Source of the DNA: Botryosphaeria dothidea
Taxonomy: Eukaryota; Ascomycota; Dothideomycetes; Botryosphaeriales; Botryosphaeriaceae
Assembly (NCBI GenBank): GCA_011503125.2
Contig: WWBZ02000033.1
Span: 3,720,001 to 3,784,000 of the forward strand
DNA: 64,000 nucleotides
Reading direction: 5' to 3'
Below are positions 48,301 through 59,225 of the stretch, in pieces. Within the stretch, counting starts at the first letter, position 1. Every line of letters starts with the position of its first letter. Made by a program: the position numbers and the translations under genes. Below the pieces are notes generated by a model. It made no database searches and was not told the DNA's origin. It was given only the letters and a program-made list of their open reading frames with translations.

Positions 48301-48701
48301 ACGGACTACTACTCCCTCCTCTCAATAAAGAAAGGGGTCAAAGCAGTAACAGACTGGTTCTTACGCCTAGGGCTGCTTAAGCAATTTAGCCTGGCAAGGG
48401 AACTAATCCAGGAAGACAACCAGGACGAGGAACCAGGAGGACCACCAGGACCACCAGGACCCAGACAACCACGAGGATAAGGGCTAAAGGGTTAGGGCTA
48501 GTAGGTGAATGTAGGGCTGCTACAGCAGCCGCTACTAGTAAGAAGGAAAAAATAGAACTAGTATAGGATAGCATGCCCAGAGAGAGAGGAGGGGTTTTTG
48601 CCAGGCGAAAAGGTTTTTCCCCTCATGTAAAATAACTATAGATAGCCAGCCCCGCATGGACCCGTAAGGGAGCTATATCGGGAAGAAATGAATTTATCTA
48701 T
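45387..48701 (+). mobile_element. 5'-truncated non-LTR retrotransposon (LINE), inactivated
   Basis: About 3.3 kb flanked by a perfect 16-bp duplication (45371-45386 and 48702-48717, CATATTTATGAGCGTC). It starts inside the endonuclease domain (LLGDFNLHHPTWGG; the usual SDH motif reads SDYLPI). The reverse transcriptase follows: LSLDKAPGPDKT, FRPIALLNTLGKLLKR, LSLDISGAYNYV, PQGSLLSPIL and LVDNTN in place of the catalytic YxDD. A zinc knuckle CPCGWHRQTPKHILLFCP is near the 3' end. Many TAG codons interrupt the frame, mostly where relatives have Gln or Trp, so the copy is dead. No poly-A tail is seen. It carries an inserted LTR at 47120-47254. Clade not settled; Tad-like is possible. Confidence 0.88.
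47120..47254 (+). mobile_element. Solo LTR, family B, nested in the LINE
   Basis: About 135 bp, beginning TGTAAGGAGGAACAGGGTC and sharing its body with 35925-36029 (TATATAAGAGG and CCTCCTCATGCCA). It interrupts the LINE between WNMN and the segment AATHRSAFSPNKYHLIHF. The 3' end is taken at ATTACA. I could not find a clean TSD; the outermost bases look mutated. Confidence 0.65.
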
Positions 48702-50618
48702 CATATTTATGAGCGTCATGTCATATATCAGTAGCAAGTAAAGGGTCGAGTAAAGCAACTGGGGACCGTTTGCGATACACATCGCTCCGAATTCACCCAA
48801 TTCGAAATCAGACTGGGTAAGTGCGCCAACCCAATCACCCGAAGCTGCGAAGAGTTTGTCCGAAAATCCAAGCATGTAATTCAAGATGAGAAGACTTATG
48901 GAGAGAGCGCACATTGAACAGAAGCTTAGAGTCATCATTTGAGTCAGAGCTGTCTGTCCAAGAGTTGATATCAGCGACTTCTTGCGCTTTACTGCAAGTG
49001 CCGGGGCGATGAGGTTGGTAAGGTTGGAAACTTTGTTGTACTTTCGACATTTCTGACAATGGCCAACTTCCTCTCCGGTGTCGGAAGGTAGCGAGCTCTT
49101 GCAATGCTTATGACACTGGTGACATACCTGGCGTCGGTGAATGTCACCAGCATTGAGCATGCTCTCGTTCTCCAGATGGATAGCCTGTAGCTTCGATGCC
49201 ACAAGAACATCTCCGAAAGTCAAACACTGTGTCTTTGTCTTGTTCTTGGAGAAGATAATTATGGAGGCCATGTAAATTGCCTTCACGAATAAGCATGCCG
49301 CTAGAATTGTGCCCGCTTCCAAACGAAAAACTAGAAAGCATCGGTCTTCTAATTCGGATGGAAAGCAGGCGATATCCATCGATGTACAGTTGTTGATTAC
49401 TGAGATGGACATGTTTACACGTTGCTCATCTTGAAGCAAGTATGGGTTGGTATGAGGCGTGTAGATGGTGTCATTGTATTCAGGGTAGTGGCCGATGGGG
49501 CAAACCTTCGGGTTGTGAAAAGTCGTCAACAAGCGCGCGCCGTTTTCGTGTCATTGCTGAATGACCAGTAATAGCGCGGTAGAACTGACTCTTGTCCGAG
49601 ACTATAAATACAATAGTCTTCCTGTAAGGACCATCTCCGCTGGGCAGTCGTGATGCTGTCAACCGCTTTTGTCTGAACCTGCACTGGATGAGGGCGGCTA
49701 ATGGCAAATCCGAGCATCGAGTTTGCCAAAATGTGCACTGGCTGCTAAAAGCCTTAGCAGGTACTCCTCCGACCGGAGGATTTGCTTGACAAACCTACCA
49801 ATGAGGTTGAAACCAAAAGTAGCCAGCAAAGCCAGCACCACAGACGCCCTTTCTTCTTGTAGTTGATTGTCAGCGGCGAGTTAATTCCAACTCTGGCATG
49901 ACCATGCTTTGATAATACATGATGAAGGTCGTCCACGTCCAAAGCAGCGACGAGCTGTTGATACGTGTTTGAAGATCCTAGCACGAGTGTCGCGGCGATA
50001 TTAATGAAAACTTTATATACCTTGTGTCACGCGTCAATAGAAAGCCAGACAAGGTTGAGCTTCAAGACAGACCTCGCTTTCACGTTTGATATTTGAGCAT
50101 TCTCCTTCATCAAGATCGATAGATGAGGAATTCGAGGATATCTTGTCTGCGAATCGAGAGACGACGGCAATGCAGCAGATCACCATGGCAGCGGCCAACA
50201 CCGCAGTGAGGGTAGCCATGCTCCTTAGGGATCGATCTACCAGCATTTGGTGTTTCCACAAACCTGGTCCCGGCCGGGTTGCCTCCCTCTCATTGGTAAG
50301 TGATTCGGGGTTCACAAGAGTATCGGCCGAGTCACTCGTTTCCCGATGTCGAAGATCCCCTCTCTCTTCGTCAAAGCTGGGAAGACTCTTGTACTTTCCA
50401 GAATTATCTCTCACTGAGTCGTCTAGTGTGTGTTCAACCCTTGGGTGGTGTCCAGCTTCTGGGCGCCATTGTTCTTCGAGTCTTTCATCGCGCTCCGGCG
50501 AAAGCAAGCCGACAGTGGAAATGTCCCCAAGTTCAAATGAGATCGACTCCGAGGGATCTTCAGGGAGTGATAGTCGGTAAGGTCCGAGATTTTCAGTATG
50601 ATGTTGCCTGAAAGACAT

Positions 50619-53481
50619 TGCTAGATGTGTAGCCGGGTTGACTGTTGCATTGACCAAGCAGAAGCAACGCCGAGAAGTGTTCAAGGCTGGGTGAAATGCC
50701 TCGTGTTAAGTCGTCAGTCGTGCCTAATCAGTTTTGTGCCAATTGCTTGTCTCAGCTATTCTTAGAGGGTATGAAGTCCGATGTCTAACGTCAGCGAATG
50801 CAGGCAATGTCATTATGCGTTTGAGTGGTGTTCCGTTGCGTAACCTGGAACCATGGCAGGTTCGCAGTCGACGCCGCGCCCATCATGTTTGCATTTCCAG
50901 AATTTTTTGCAAAGACTCAAACTTTCCTGTGTGAACACTCTATGTTCGGTTTGTGCGCGTCTTGTGCTCCTGCCATGGACGCACCTTCCTTTTAGAGACA
51001 GTACGGCTGATCGAGATAAGACGGTATCACAGCCAACAGCAAGAGCCAAAATGATTGTATCTCCTACTTCATACCCTCATGTACATGTATTACAGAATCA
51101 TCACCGGATATGATATCCGTCTCTGGAGAGTGCCGCCGAGTAAGGAAGCGGCGAATGCGCCACTGCATGCCCACCCGCTGCATCTGCACCTTACTCGGGC
51201 TGGCGCGATTACCACAAACCAATAACCGGTCTCTCCACAGAAGCACCGGAAATTTGCACCAGATCATATTTCCTAGAGATACTCTTGACGGTTAGCGAAT
51301 CGCTCTACCCGCTTGGAAAGGGGTCTACTGTCGTTCGCTCTGGCTGTGATTTATCATGGCTCATAGACTTAGATTTGTTCCAGTTCACTGCTAGGAGTTT
51401 CAAGTGACTTTGCAACAGGAGATAAAAGACATATCTTGGAAAATTATCATGGCTGGCGGATTACGTATACGTTCTCACAAACTTCGTAATTGGACATCGT
51501 CATATAAATGGCAACTGAGCGTTGGATCTAATTTCGGGATTCTGAAGGACCTACGTCATCTTCTATATAGACTGACTATACTTATTAGCGCTGGGATGCA
51601 AGGTTTTGATCGACGGCTGGTCGCCTAAAAAACAACATGAACATGAACAACAAAAGTTGCACGACGGAGTAAACACGAAGCCAATTGCAATCCATTGCAT
51701 ATTTATTTACCACATCGCGTCATCCTAAGCTTCATAAGAATCCTATAATTGGCATATCACGCCCCACTAAGCTACCATCGCCCCCGCTGAGGGAGAATAT
51801 CCTTGGAGGTCACAGAAATTGTCGAACTTTGAGAAAAGTGATTAATTGTGCAGTCGCTGGCTATCTGTAGAGGGTAGTGGGGGGAGCCCCTCTTATGCTA
51901 CACTGGCGGCCGGATCCGCCGGAATGTCACATGATTTTCTAGTCTGACAGAAATAACTAGTGATGATGCGAAAGATTGAACAAGGAGCTTCAGAAGGGGA
52001 GACGAGGCTATTAAGTTTCTAGACGTAAGGGTAAAATACCTTCAGCTTTGCCTTGCCTTGCCTTGCCTTCTGGACATTCGCAAGCCTGACATCCCAATGC
52101 CCTGATCTGCGCTGCTAAATCCTGTTGGTCTCACTCAGACGGACCTCCAAGGGATGCTGTGCAACACAGCGTAGCGGCGAGATAGCGGGGTCTTACGTTC
52201 GAGTCCCGCCGCCTGATGCACAACAGGATAATATTGGTGACCAGGATCTAGTTTCAGCCTTGCGGTCCGCTCATGCTTACCCTACCCGATTATCAGCACA
52301 TTACAAGGTGCATGCAAGGCTGAACGCCACCCTCACGGCGCAGCTGATGTACTACATGGGCAGATGTGATAGGTCGCTCCAGCCCCTCCGACAATTCTCT
52401 CATCCATCATTCCTCGTTACATCTCTTCGAAATCTCCCCTTACGTTTTTCTTGATCCAATGAAGGACCAAGACGAACTTACCGCGCGATGGTGCCAAGCG
52501 AAGATGCAAGAGATTCCCTACGTCAGGGTAACTGTATGGGATCTCAGGCAAACGTCTACTTGCGTAATCGATAAGTGTGGCACAGTTGTGCATAGCGCCC
52601 TCGTTTCCAGTTTGGTTGGAAGTGCCTTCACATGGTCCGCGACCGCGACCGTGATCTGACCTACGTGAGCATACTGGTACAGTGGCCTAATGTCCATAAT
52701 CGTAAGAACTACCAGCACTATGCAACAGAGTATCATGCTTCACCGCTTTAGCAGACGTCCAGACCATTCGAGGCTATTGAAAACCAAATTGATGTACAAG
52801 AATACCAAAGGTCAATATGTTCCACGACAAATTCAGCTATTTGTCTGAAAATGGATCTTTGATTCGTTATTCGTTAATTTTTCATCGGATCGCTTGTCCT
52901 TGTATGACATACGGCATACCCAGAAGGCCACTGGACGTCACTACGGCCGCTACATAGTTGATGAACGGTTGCGATGACTTGGACAAGACGATCCAGGTAC
53001 GGAAGCCCAACGTGCCCTTCTACTTGATATTTTGCACATTCAAGTCGCTGATCGGATTCTGGAGCGTCACTTACAATTTCGTATGTTGCAGTATCGACGG
53101 GGTTCAGGAAAGACTTGGCTCAGGATTGCTCGTCGAAGAAGGGCTGCGGCTGTGTGCTGAGCAGCGCGTCGGCCACGCGTGTGAGAGACAAACTATTTCG
53201 TAACTTGCCGGCTTCTCCTCGACAATCTTCAAGTGGATAGGTGCAGTGCTGCGATCCCAAGAGATGCTGGAGTGGGGGCCGAAAACACTGCCAATCAGCC
53301 GGTCAATCTCTCCTCTGCCCATGCGTGGGGCCAGCGGATCAGCATTACATCGCCACCCTACAGACCCAAAATTTCCGAGCACTGCTACCAGAGCCCCTCA
53401 GTCCATTCGCGAGCGCAGCAGACATTATTTTCGCACCACCTGAGGCGCCCGGCCCTCTGCTGCCTACATCTTCGCCCGGCC
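50619..53481. other. Long intergenic stretch
   Basis: No complete gene. A TTGCC repeat (four copies) lies near 52048-52070. On the minus strand about 53210-53020 reads RVADALLSTQPQPFFDEQS, then TGA, then AKSFLNPVDTATYEI ahead of a GTAAGT donor, which looks like a decayed exon of unknown family. A TGTTGG...CAACA stretch near 52128-52225 resembles an LTR but has no TSD. Confidence 0.4.
52048..52070. repeat. TTGCC short tandem repeat
   Basis: TTGCC repeated four times in tandem near 52048-52070, followed by TTCTGG. No association with a gene is seen. Confidence 0.55.
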
Positions 53482-55862
53482 ATGTCAGCAGAGAACGAAT
53501 TTCGGCAGATTCGCCTCTGCGCACGGCTCAACTTCCGAGATGTCGCCCTGGGGAATTCAAAGGCGCCCTGTCTTTCCCGGGACGATGGGTTCATGGACTT
53601 CGCGGATTGCGTTCCCCACCATGACGGACTGGAAGAGGTGATCGAGTGCGCGCGCCCGCGCCCGATGGGTGCGAGCTCTGCAAGAGTTTCGTATTGAAGT
53701 GGGTTGCGCGCGGGGAAGGCTTCCACTGGCCGGACGACGATGACGATGGGTGGTATATCGACGCGAAGGCGCTGGTGGACAGGGAGCCTCGCCTGCGCCG
53801 ATGTGTTCTCTTGATGGCGCCGCGTTATCAGTATCCGTTCTACGAGACGACGAATAGTGCAGGCGTGGCGTTGTGGCTGATCGAGGAGGATAGAGATCTG
53901 CAAATGGACATGCCGTTGGGATTCGCCAAGTTCAGCTTTCGGAGAGGTATGTTTACTCCGGGGCTTGCGGCGCCAGGTGGGTGCGTTAATTGGGAGTAGA
54001 TTGCTTGCCATCAGCATCCAGCCCTTTTGTCCAAAACATACGGCTACATGACATCTGCAAGGATTCAAGGACAATGGAATGCATGAAGATCGCCCAGGAA
54101 TGGTTGCGGAATTGCCTGGACAATCATGACTCGTGCAGAGGCCCCGCGGGATCCGACAGGCGGCTACCATCGCGCGTCATTGACGTTGGCGACGAGGAAC
54201 ATGAACCGAAACTGGTCGTTACGGACCATGTGGTTGGAGAGTATGTCGTCCTGAGCTACTGTTGGGGAAAGTCGACACACCAGCATGTGACGCTGAGCCT
54301 GCAAAATCTTGATGCTTTCCAAAAATTAATGCCAATATCCTCGTTACCCATGACTCTCCAGGATGCAATTTTTGCAGCAAGAGGAATGGGCATCTGATGA
54401 AATGAAATGGGTGAATCAATCATAATGGGTAAATGAATGATGGAATTCTTGAGTAACTAGAGACTATCTGCAACTAAATAGAAGTAGCTGACAAATCATC
54501 AGACTGAATGACAAATATCAATAACAGAATTGATACCATGATAGTCGAACTTGTGTATGGAAGCTGATACATAAGCATTGCAGATCAGGTTACAGCTGAT
54601 CTCAATTTCCATCAGCATCCAATACCTTTGGGTCGGTGCGCTGTGTATCATTCAAGATTCGGTAGACGACTGGACACATGAGGCCGGGAGCATGAACGAT
54701 GTCTACAGCAATGCGGCTGTGGCGCTGTTCGCAAAAACGGCTGCGTCTGCGGCCGAACGGTTCCTGGGGGAGCGCATCATCAAGCCCACTCAATACTTGA
54801 TGCCACCTTCGGTATGGAAACCAGACCCCCCTGACCCGAAAACTACAGACCAAGAAGACAACCTGCGGATTTTCCTCGCACTAAATGACTGGGGAGCGGA
54901 GAATGACGATGCATACCATCGGGACTCCAAGTTCTATCAATGGAGAAAGCGCGGTTGGACGATGCAAGAGCGCTTGTCACCTACTCCGGGAATCAGTTTC
55001 AACAAGATTCAAATGGAGTGGAACTGTCTGACTTTGGCTGAGCGGGAAAACCGGTTGCAAATAAAACATGCTTCACAACGGCAGGTGGATTTACTTGATT
55101 ACGTCAGTTCCGGTTATGGAATTGGGCTTCTTTCCTCCCTATCGGAGCGCTGGAACACCTTGATCAGGATACAGGAAGTTCAAGCCGCTCATCTCGGGGC
55201 GGAAAACTATGAAAAATTAGCCACTCAACTCTGGTACCGGCTCGTAAACCATTATAGGACGCGGGCACTGGGCCAGCATCGCCCACGGTACTTACGCTAC
55301 CTACGACTTTCACGAGGAGATCGATGAGTCTACCACTGAGAGCCTCATCTTTGTTCATATATCAGACGCTATCAGCTATAGGGAACGCTTTATTCCCCGA
55401 AGTCCCCTTGTGCTGCGAATAACCGCACCGGCGATGGAGCATCCTAGAGAAGAGCAAGACCTCACACAGGCAGCACTGGAGACGCTTCTGCGGAGGAAAT
55501 TATCAAGCGATCAAGCCAGTGAGCGAAGCAGTTCCGACGATGTTGAGGAGTTGTTCAGAAGCTCTGAGTTTGTCCAGAAGCACGAGCCATATCCCGGATA
55601 CCATTTCCTCATAATGCAAGTATTCCGGAGGACGCCAAAAGACCTTAACATACTCGAGAGTGACGCCGAGTTTTCAAGCATCTTCTTTCTTATTTTGGAA
55701 AGTGTTCCTGGTAGACTAAACCGATATCGCCGAGTATTGGAGTTGCATCTCGCAGAGGGGAACATGGGACGTACAGGAACTGATCTTATTCTCGAGACAA
55801 GATCAGAAGATATACAAGGGCAATCTTCTACGTATGATCAGAGGTCAGAATTGGGTCAATGA
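53482..55862 (+). pseudogene. HET-domain protein, decayed
   Basis: It starts MSAENEFRQIRLCARLNFRD. A one-base shift in a GCGCGCCCGCGCC run near 53650-53670 separates it from PDGCELCKSFVLKWV. Intron 53947-54014 joins FSFRR to ASSPFVQN. The HET core follows: YVVLSYCWG, PISSLPMTLQDAIFAARGMGI, then an inserted 220-bp element (54395-54614), then QYLWVGALCIIQDSVDDW. The usual WxDALCIIQD has Gly in place of Asp. The C-terminal part shifts frame between NHYRTRAL and WASIAHGTYATYD, and the roughly 70 residues usually found between HY..R and SWSWAS are missing, so an internal deletion is likely. HET proteins trigger incompatibility cell death; this copy cannot be expected to work. Confidence 0.78.
54395..54614. 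mobile_element. Short TGATGR...CCATCA element, copy 2 (in the HET gene)
   Basis: 220 bp, beginning TGATGAAATGAAATGGG and ending CTCAATTTCCATCA, with a 5-bp duplication GCATC (54390-54394 and 54615-54619). Taking out the element and one duplicate joins GMGI to QYLW in frame. Its right end, read in reverse (TGATGGAAATTGAGATC), matches the end of the element in the SNF2 gene (TGATGGAAAATGAGCTC). AT-rich, no coding capacity. Confidence 0.75.
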
Positions 55863-55996
55863 GGATCGAGCCCGAGTAAAAATTGGAATACGTTACTTAA
55901 GTAAAGTTCGTAGCTGTGGTAAGTACAGCGCTAGGAGAAAGACGGTCGTGGAAAATAGGAATGAAGAACGCTGATAGAATCCACTAAGCTTTCACC

Positions 55997-57067
55997 TCAA
56001 ATCCGCGAAACGAACGGCGTCTTCCAATATCCGGGAAAGTAGGTTGGCAGCTTCGTCGCAATCCACCTGACAATAGCCGCGTTAGTCTCGTCCGGCTTTT
56101 CCAACGCCACCCAATGCCCAGACTCAATGCTGCACTCGGTCAAATTGGTGCAATGCTCCCTCATCGGCTCCGACAGCCTCGACAGCGAGGTATCGCAGAC
56201 AGAGTCCCAGCGCGCCTCGATGAACAAGACCGGAAAGTGCAGATACCCCCCATTCGGCGCCTTCTTCGCATACTCCTTGTTGATCTCATGGTTGAGGTAA
56301 TACGCGTTCGGGCCCTCAAACCCATTCTTCTCAAACCCCGCCACCAGCCTCTCATACATGCCCACATCATCCTTCAACAGCGTCTTCTCCAGCGGCGTCT
56401 CCGGCGCCTCCGGCCTGCCACCCCACCACCCACCAGTCTCCCGCATCAGCGCCGTGAACGCCGGCTTCCCATACGCCGCAGGGTCGCCCGGGCCGTAGAT
56501 CGCCTTGACCGTGTTCGCGGCATTCGCCTCCAGCAGCCGCGCGCTCTCCTCGGGGCTCTCGACGTGGAACGCCTGGTAGTCCCACTGCGCGTTGGGAAAC
56601 TGGTCCGGCGGGTAGATGTCGCGGTTCGACAGCGCGACCAGGCCGTCCAGGCCCTTCTGCAGCACGCCGTACGGCACCGCCATGCACGCGACGCCGACGC
56701 AGGCCTCCGGGCGCTGCGCCGCGAAGCCCCAGACGAGGCCGGCGCCCCAGTCGTGCCCGATCCACAGCGCCTTGGTGCGGCCGAGGTGCTGCAGCAGCGC
56801 GAGCATGTCGGCGACGTGGTGCTCGAGCGCGTAGGCGCGGGCGTCGGCGGGCACGCTGGAGCGGCCGTAGCCGCGCGTGTCGGGCGCGATGGTGCGGAAG
56901 CCGAGGGCGGCGAGGGCGAGGAGCTGCGGCTTCCAGGTCTCGCCGTTGGCGGGCCAGCCGTGGATGAAGATGAGGAGGGGCCCGGTGGCGGGGCCGGCGG
57001 ACCAGTAGAAGGTCGTTTTGTCGCCGCTGTGGGTGAAGGTATTCTCGGAGAGGTGGGAGGAGGCCAT
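55997..57067 (-). CDS. Epoxide hydrolase / alpha-beta hydrolase
   Basis: An intronless frame of 356 aa from MASSHLSENTFTH. It has the oxyanion motif FIHGWPANGETW, GRS after the third strand (RGYGRSSVP), the Asp nucleophile in WIGHDWGAGLVWGFA, a cap domain with NAYYLNHEINKEY, an acid-containing strand (FPVLFIEARWDSVC) and the catalytic His in SGHWVALEKPDETN. This is the soluble epoxide hydrolase type (Asp nucleophile, cap Tyr). The substrate cannot be read; fungal relatives act in detoxification or mycotoxin and polyketide tailoring. The frame begins upstream at a GTG, so the first ATG is chosen. Codon use is strongly GC-rich, unlike the decayed HET gene beside it. Intact. Confidence 0.9.
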   Translation of the reverse strand: MASSHLSENTFTHSGDKTTFYWSAGPATGPLLIFIHGWPANGETWKPQLLALAALGFRTIAPDTRGYGRSSVPADARAYALEHHVADMLALLQHLGRTKALWIGHDWGAGLVWGFAAQRPEACVGVACMAVPYGVLQKGLDGLVALSNRDIYPPDQFPNAQWDYQAFHVESPEESARLLEANAANTVKAIYGPGDPAAYGKPAFTALMRETGGWWGGRPEAPETPLEKTLLKDDVGMYERLVAGFEKNGFEGPNAYYLNHEINKEYAKKAPNGGYLHFPVLFIEARWDSVCDTSLSRLSEPMREHCTNLTECSIESGHWVALEKPDETNAAIVRWIATKLPTYFPGYWKTPFVSRI

Positions 57068-59027
57068 GGTGGTGGGATGGGTGGTCACGGGGACCGAGGG
57101 TTGATGGATTTTTTTTTTGTTTTTTGGTGCGTTGGATGGGTGAGAGGCTTTCGAATGGCGGGGGTAGATGGACTTTGAGGTGGAAAGAGCTCAAGGGTCG
57201 ATCACGTCAATTGAAAGATTTGCGGGGAGCGTGGTGTGGCAAAGCGGGCAAAGCCTATCAAGAGTACAATGGTTGTGGAGTGATTGTTATGGTGTGGTGG
57301 GGATGGGCGGGGGGCTGACGTTTTTATATCTGACGTGCAGGCATCAAGCAAATGGGGCCTAGCAACGATGGTTACCAGCAACTGCATTGGTATCGGAGCC
57401 ATCAAATACCGGCTTCCATGCACGTTTAAGGCCGATAGCCAGTTCCCGATAACCGTTTGGGCGACGAGCCCGGCTCCGGCGGGGGCTAAGGCGGTGTGGT
57501 TGTGTGATCGACGGGTCCTGCGTTGCCGAGGTCGCTTCGCTGCTAATCCTTGCGAGGGATGAGTTCTGCCCCTCGTCGATGCTGAGAATAGGATCGGATG
57601 ATCAGTTGTAGCGGCATCCTCAGACACCTCCATTTGAACGGCCTCAACCACTGGAAGTTAGTTCTAGTATTCATGCTTGATAATCGGGTGTCCTCGAAGA
57701 GCGTCCTCGTGAAGGATGCCTGCCAAGGTCTTCTGCCCCGCGACGCTACTACTAGTCAGGAAATCATACTGGTCAACGTAAGCACTAGAGCACACGCTCA
57801 GTCAACGGGTAAGAGAGAAGGGTATGGTTTGCCCAGGTTTCGACGGAGTTGTGTGCATGAGAGCAGGTTACCTGTTCGGGAAAGTGCTGGAGTCGGCACA
57901 CTGGATCCTGAAGACCCGCATTTGAACCAGGCACTCGTATCCATCAATGACTCACCTTCCAATTCCGGTTTGATTGGTTCTCGTCATCTTATACCTATCT
58001 GACCAAGACTGCATTATCCTTGACACCAGAAGCTGACAGACCCTGAGTTCTGTCGGTTAATTCTGTTGTCACGCATCTCTTCCGAGCACTTGATCATTCG
58101 CATTACCCCAAATTCGTGGAATTTTCAAAGTCAGGGCGTTTTTACGATACTGACCGCTATTTTCTATGGTATCGTAGAGTTGCGGTAGCTTGATGGTCGG
58201 ACACAAGGCTGAGACCCGGTCCAAGTTGCCAGACATCATCGAAACGATTTCAAACCACTCTGATTTATAAGCGTGTGGCTCTGTCCTTGAAGTCTAGTGA
58301 CGAGTCACGTGATAAAACCGCCGTAACGATCTTCAAGCTCATGCATGGGAACCGCCAGCTGGTGATTCCTGAGTGGAGGTTTGGTGGTGATGCTCGCCGA
58401 GACCATGAGCGCTGCGCAAGTGCTCATTGATCGAGCGTTGCCGTTTCTCCGCGAGGTACAGTACTTGGGTTTCGAGACTTTATTTCAGATCCAAGAAATC
58501 ATCACCAACAAGGTCTTCGTTTTCCGGTCACTTATCTATCGTGAGCATTTTTAGGCGTTGCTCAAAAATGCCGGGATGCGACAGAGCGGGTGGCACATCT
58601 GAACTCGGCGCTGTTGAATTTAACAATAAAGTAGAACCTGAGAGCGGTCTCGTTTACGTTTATTTTAGTTGCGGCGGAACATTTCTACCGTTTGAAGCTC
58701 TGGAAGGGTGGCAGTCAGCGGATCGTGGGAAATAGAGGGGCTACGCCAACCCGAGCCCGACTGGTGCAAGCGCGAGCTTACCAAAGACGGGCCCGCGGTA
58801 TGCTATTGGCCAAACCAGCTACAGCAAAGTACAGTCTACCCAGCAAATTCAAGATGCCGTTTGTACAACGGTTTGTACCATTGTAGCAGGAAGTTTATTT
58901 ACGGGGACTTCGTATTCAGAATGCCAGGGAGGAGTGTATAAATTGAAGCTGTAGACGTCACGACTTACCTACAACAGCAATCCACCATCTCTTCACCCTT
59001 GCCTTGAACATCAACCTGAACGTAACA
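57068..59027. other. Intergenic
   Basis: No gene is supported over this 2-kb stretch. Frames at 57202-57651, 57598-58002 and 58427-58735 are short, overlapping and without motif. A TATAAAT at 58937-58943 belongs to the small secreted gene that follows. Confidence 0.45.
58937..58943 (+). promoter_or_regulatory. TATA box of the second small secreted gene
   Basis: TATAAAT about 85 bp upstream of the ATG at 59028, followed by a short CA-rich leader. Confidence 0.4.
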
Positions 59028-59225
59028 ATGAAAGGACTCTTCTAAGCTTTTCTCTTCGCTTTCATGGGATCTGCCCTTGCCGTTAACAACTGCAAGGACC
59101 ATCCGAACATCAAAACCGAGTGCGAAGGGAGACGGGCCCTCTGTAACCGTACTGGACGGCCATTCGGGCAATGTGAGGAGACCTATCTGGACTGCTGCGC
59201 TGGAAGTTAAGCGTGCAAATCTTTG
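59028..59225 (+). pseudogene. Small cysteine-rich secreted protein with a stop in the signal peptide
   Basis: From ATG 59028 the frame reads MKGLF, then TAA (59043-59045), then AFLFAFMGSALAVNNC: a signal peptide broken at codon 6. The mature part continues with Cys in CKDHPNIKTEC, ALCNRTG, GQCEETYLDCC (six Cys) up to TAA at 59208. That second stop may be the true end, but the frame continues ACKSLG straight into a GTAAGT donor at 59226, so it may also be internal. TTA or CAA to TAA would explain the first stop. An internal Met (MGSALA) would leave a truncated signal. The family is not recognised. Together with the gene at 831-1247 this is the second secreted Cys protein here that is broken at its very start. 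Confidence 0.65.

Larger units (their letters stand above)
44741..50618 (-). pseudogene. DUF6536 membrane protein split by a LINE and a solo LTR
   Basis: The gene is read in three pieces on the minus strand: 50618-48718, 45370-45262 and 45103-44741. The N-terminal helix SMATLTAVLAAAMVICC precedes NIKRESE joined to VYKVFINIAATLVLGSSNTY over an intron. Later come INYKKKGRLWCWLCWLLL, CFLVFRLEAGTILAACLF, then YSTLYLLLIYDMTLIN interrupted by the LINE. Piece two continues MEFEWGKIKKTGARLRC and LQLPKKIIF, interrupted by the LTR. Piece three resumes PIMAFSILTHLLL and ends with CYRREGFIPSMFGSIRVCC. These motifs are characteristic of DUF6536 proteins as I remember them; function unknown. Taking out each insertion with one TSD restores the frame exactly. 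A further two-base shift in a GCGCGC run near 49530 also breaks the frame. Confidence 0.85.

Noticed and set aside
52130..52226. tRNA-like string (GTTCGAGTCCCGCC) and TGTTGG...CAACA ends
   Set aside because: The T-arm stem does not pair and no acceptor stem or D-arm is found. As an LTR it lacks a target duplication and matches no other copy here.
56114..57178. Plus-strand frame of 354 codons opposite the epoxide hydrolase
   Set aside because: Arg/Val/Gly-rich shadow of a GC-biased gene on the other strand.
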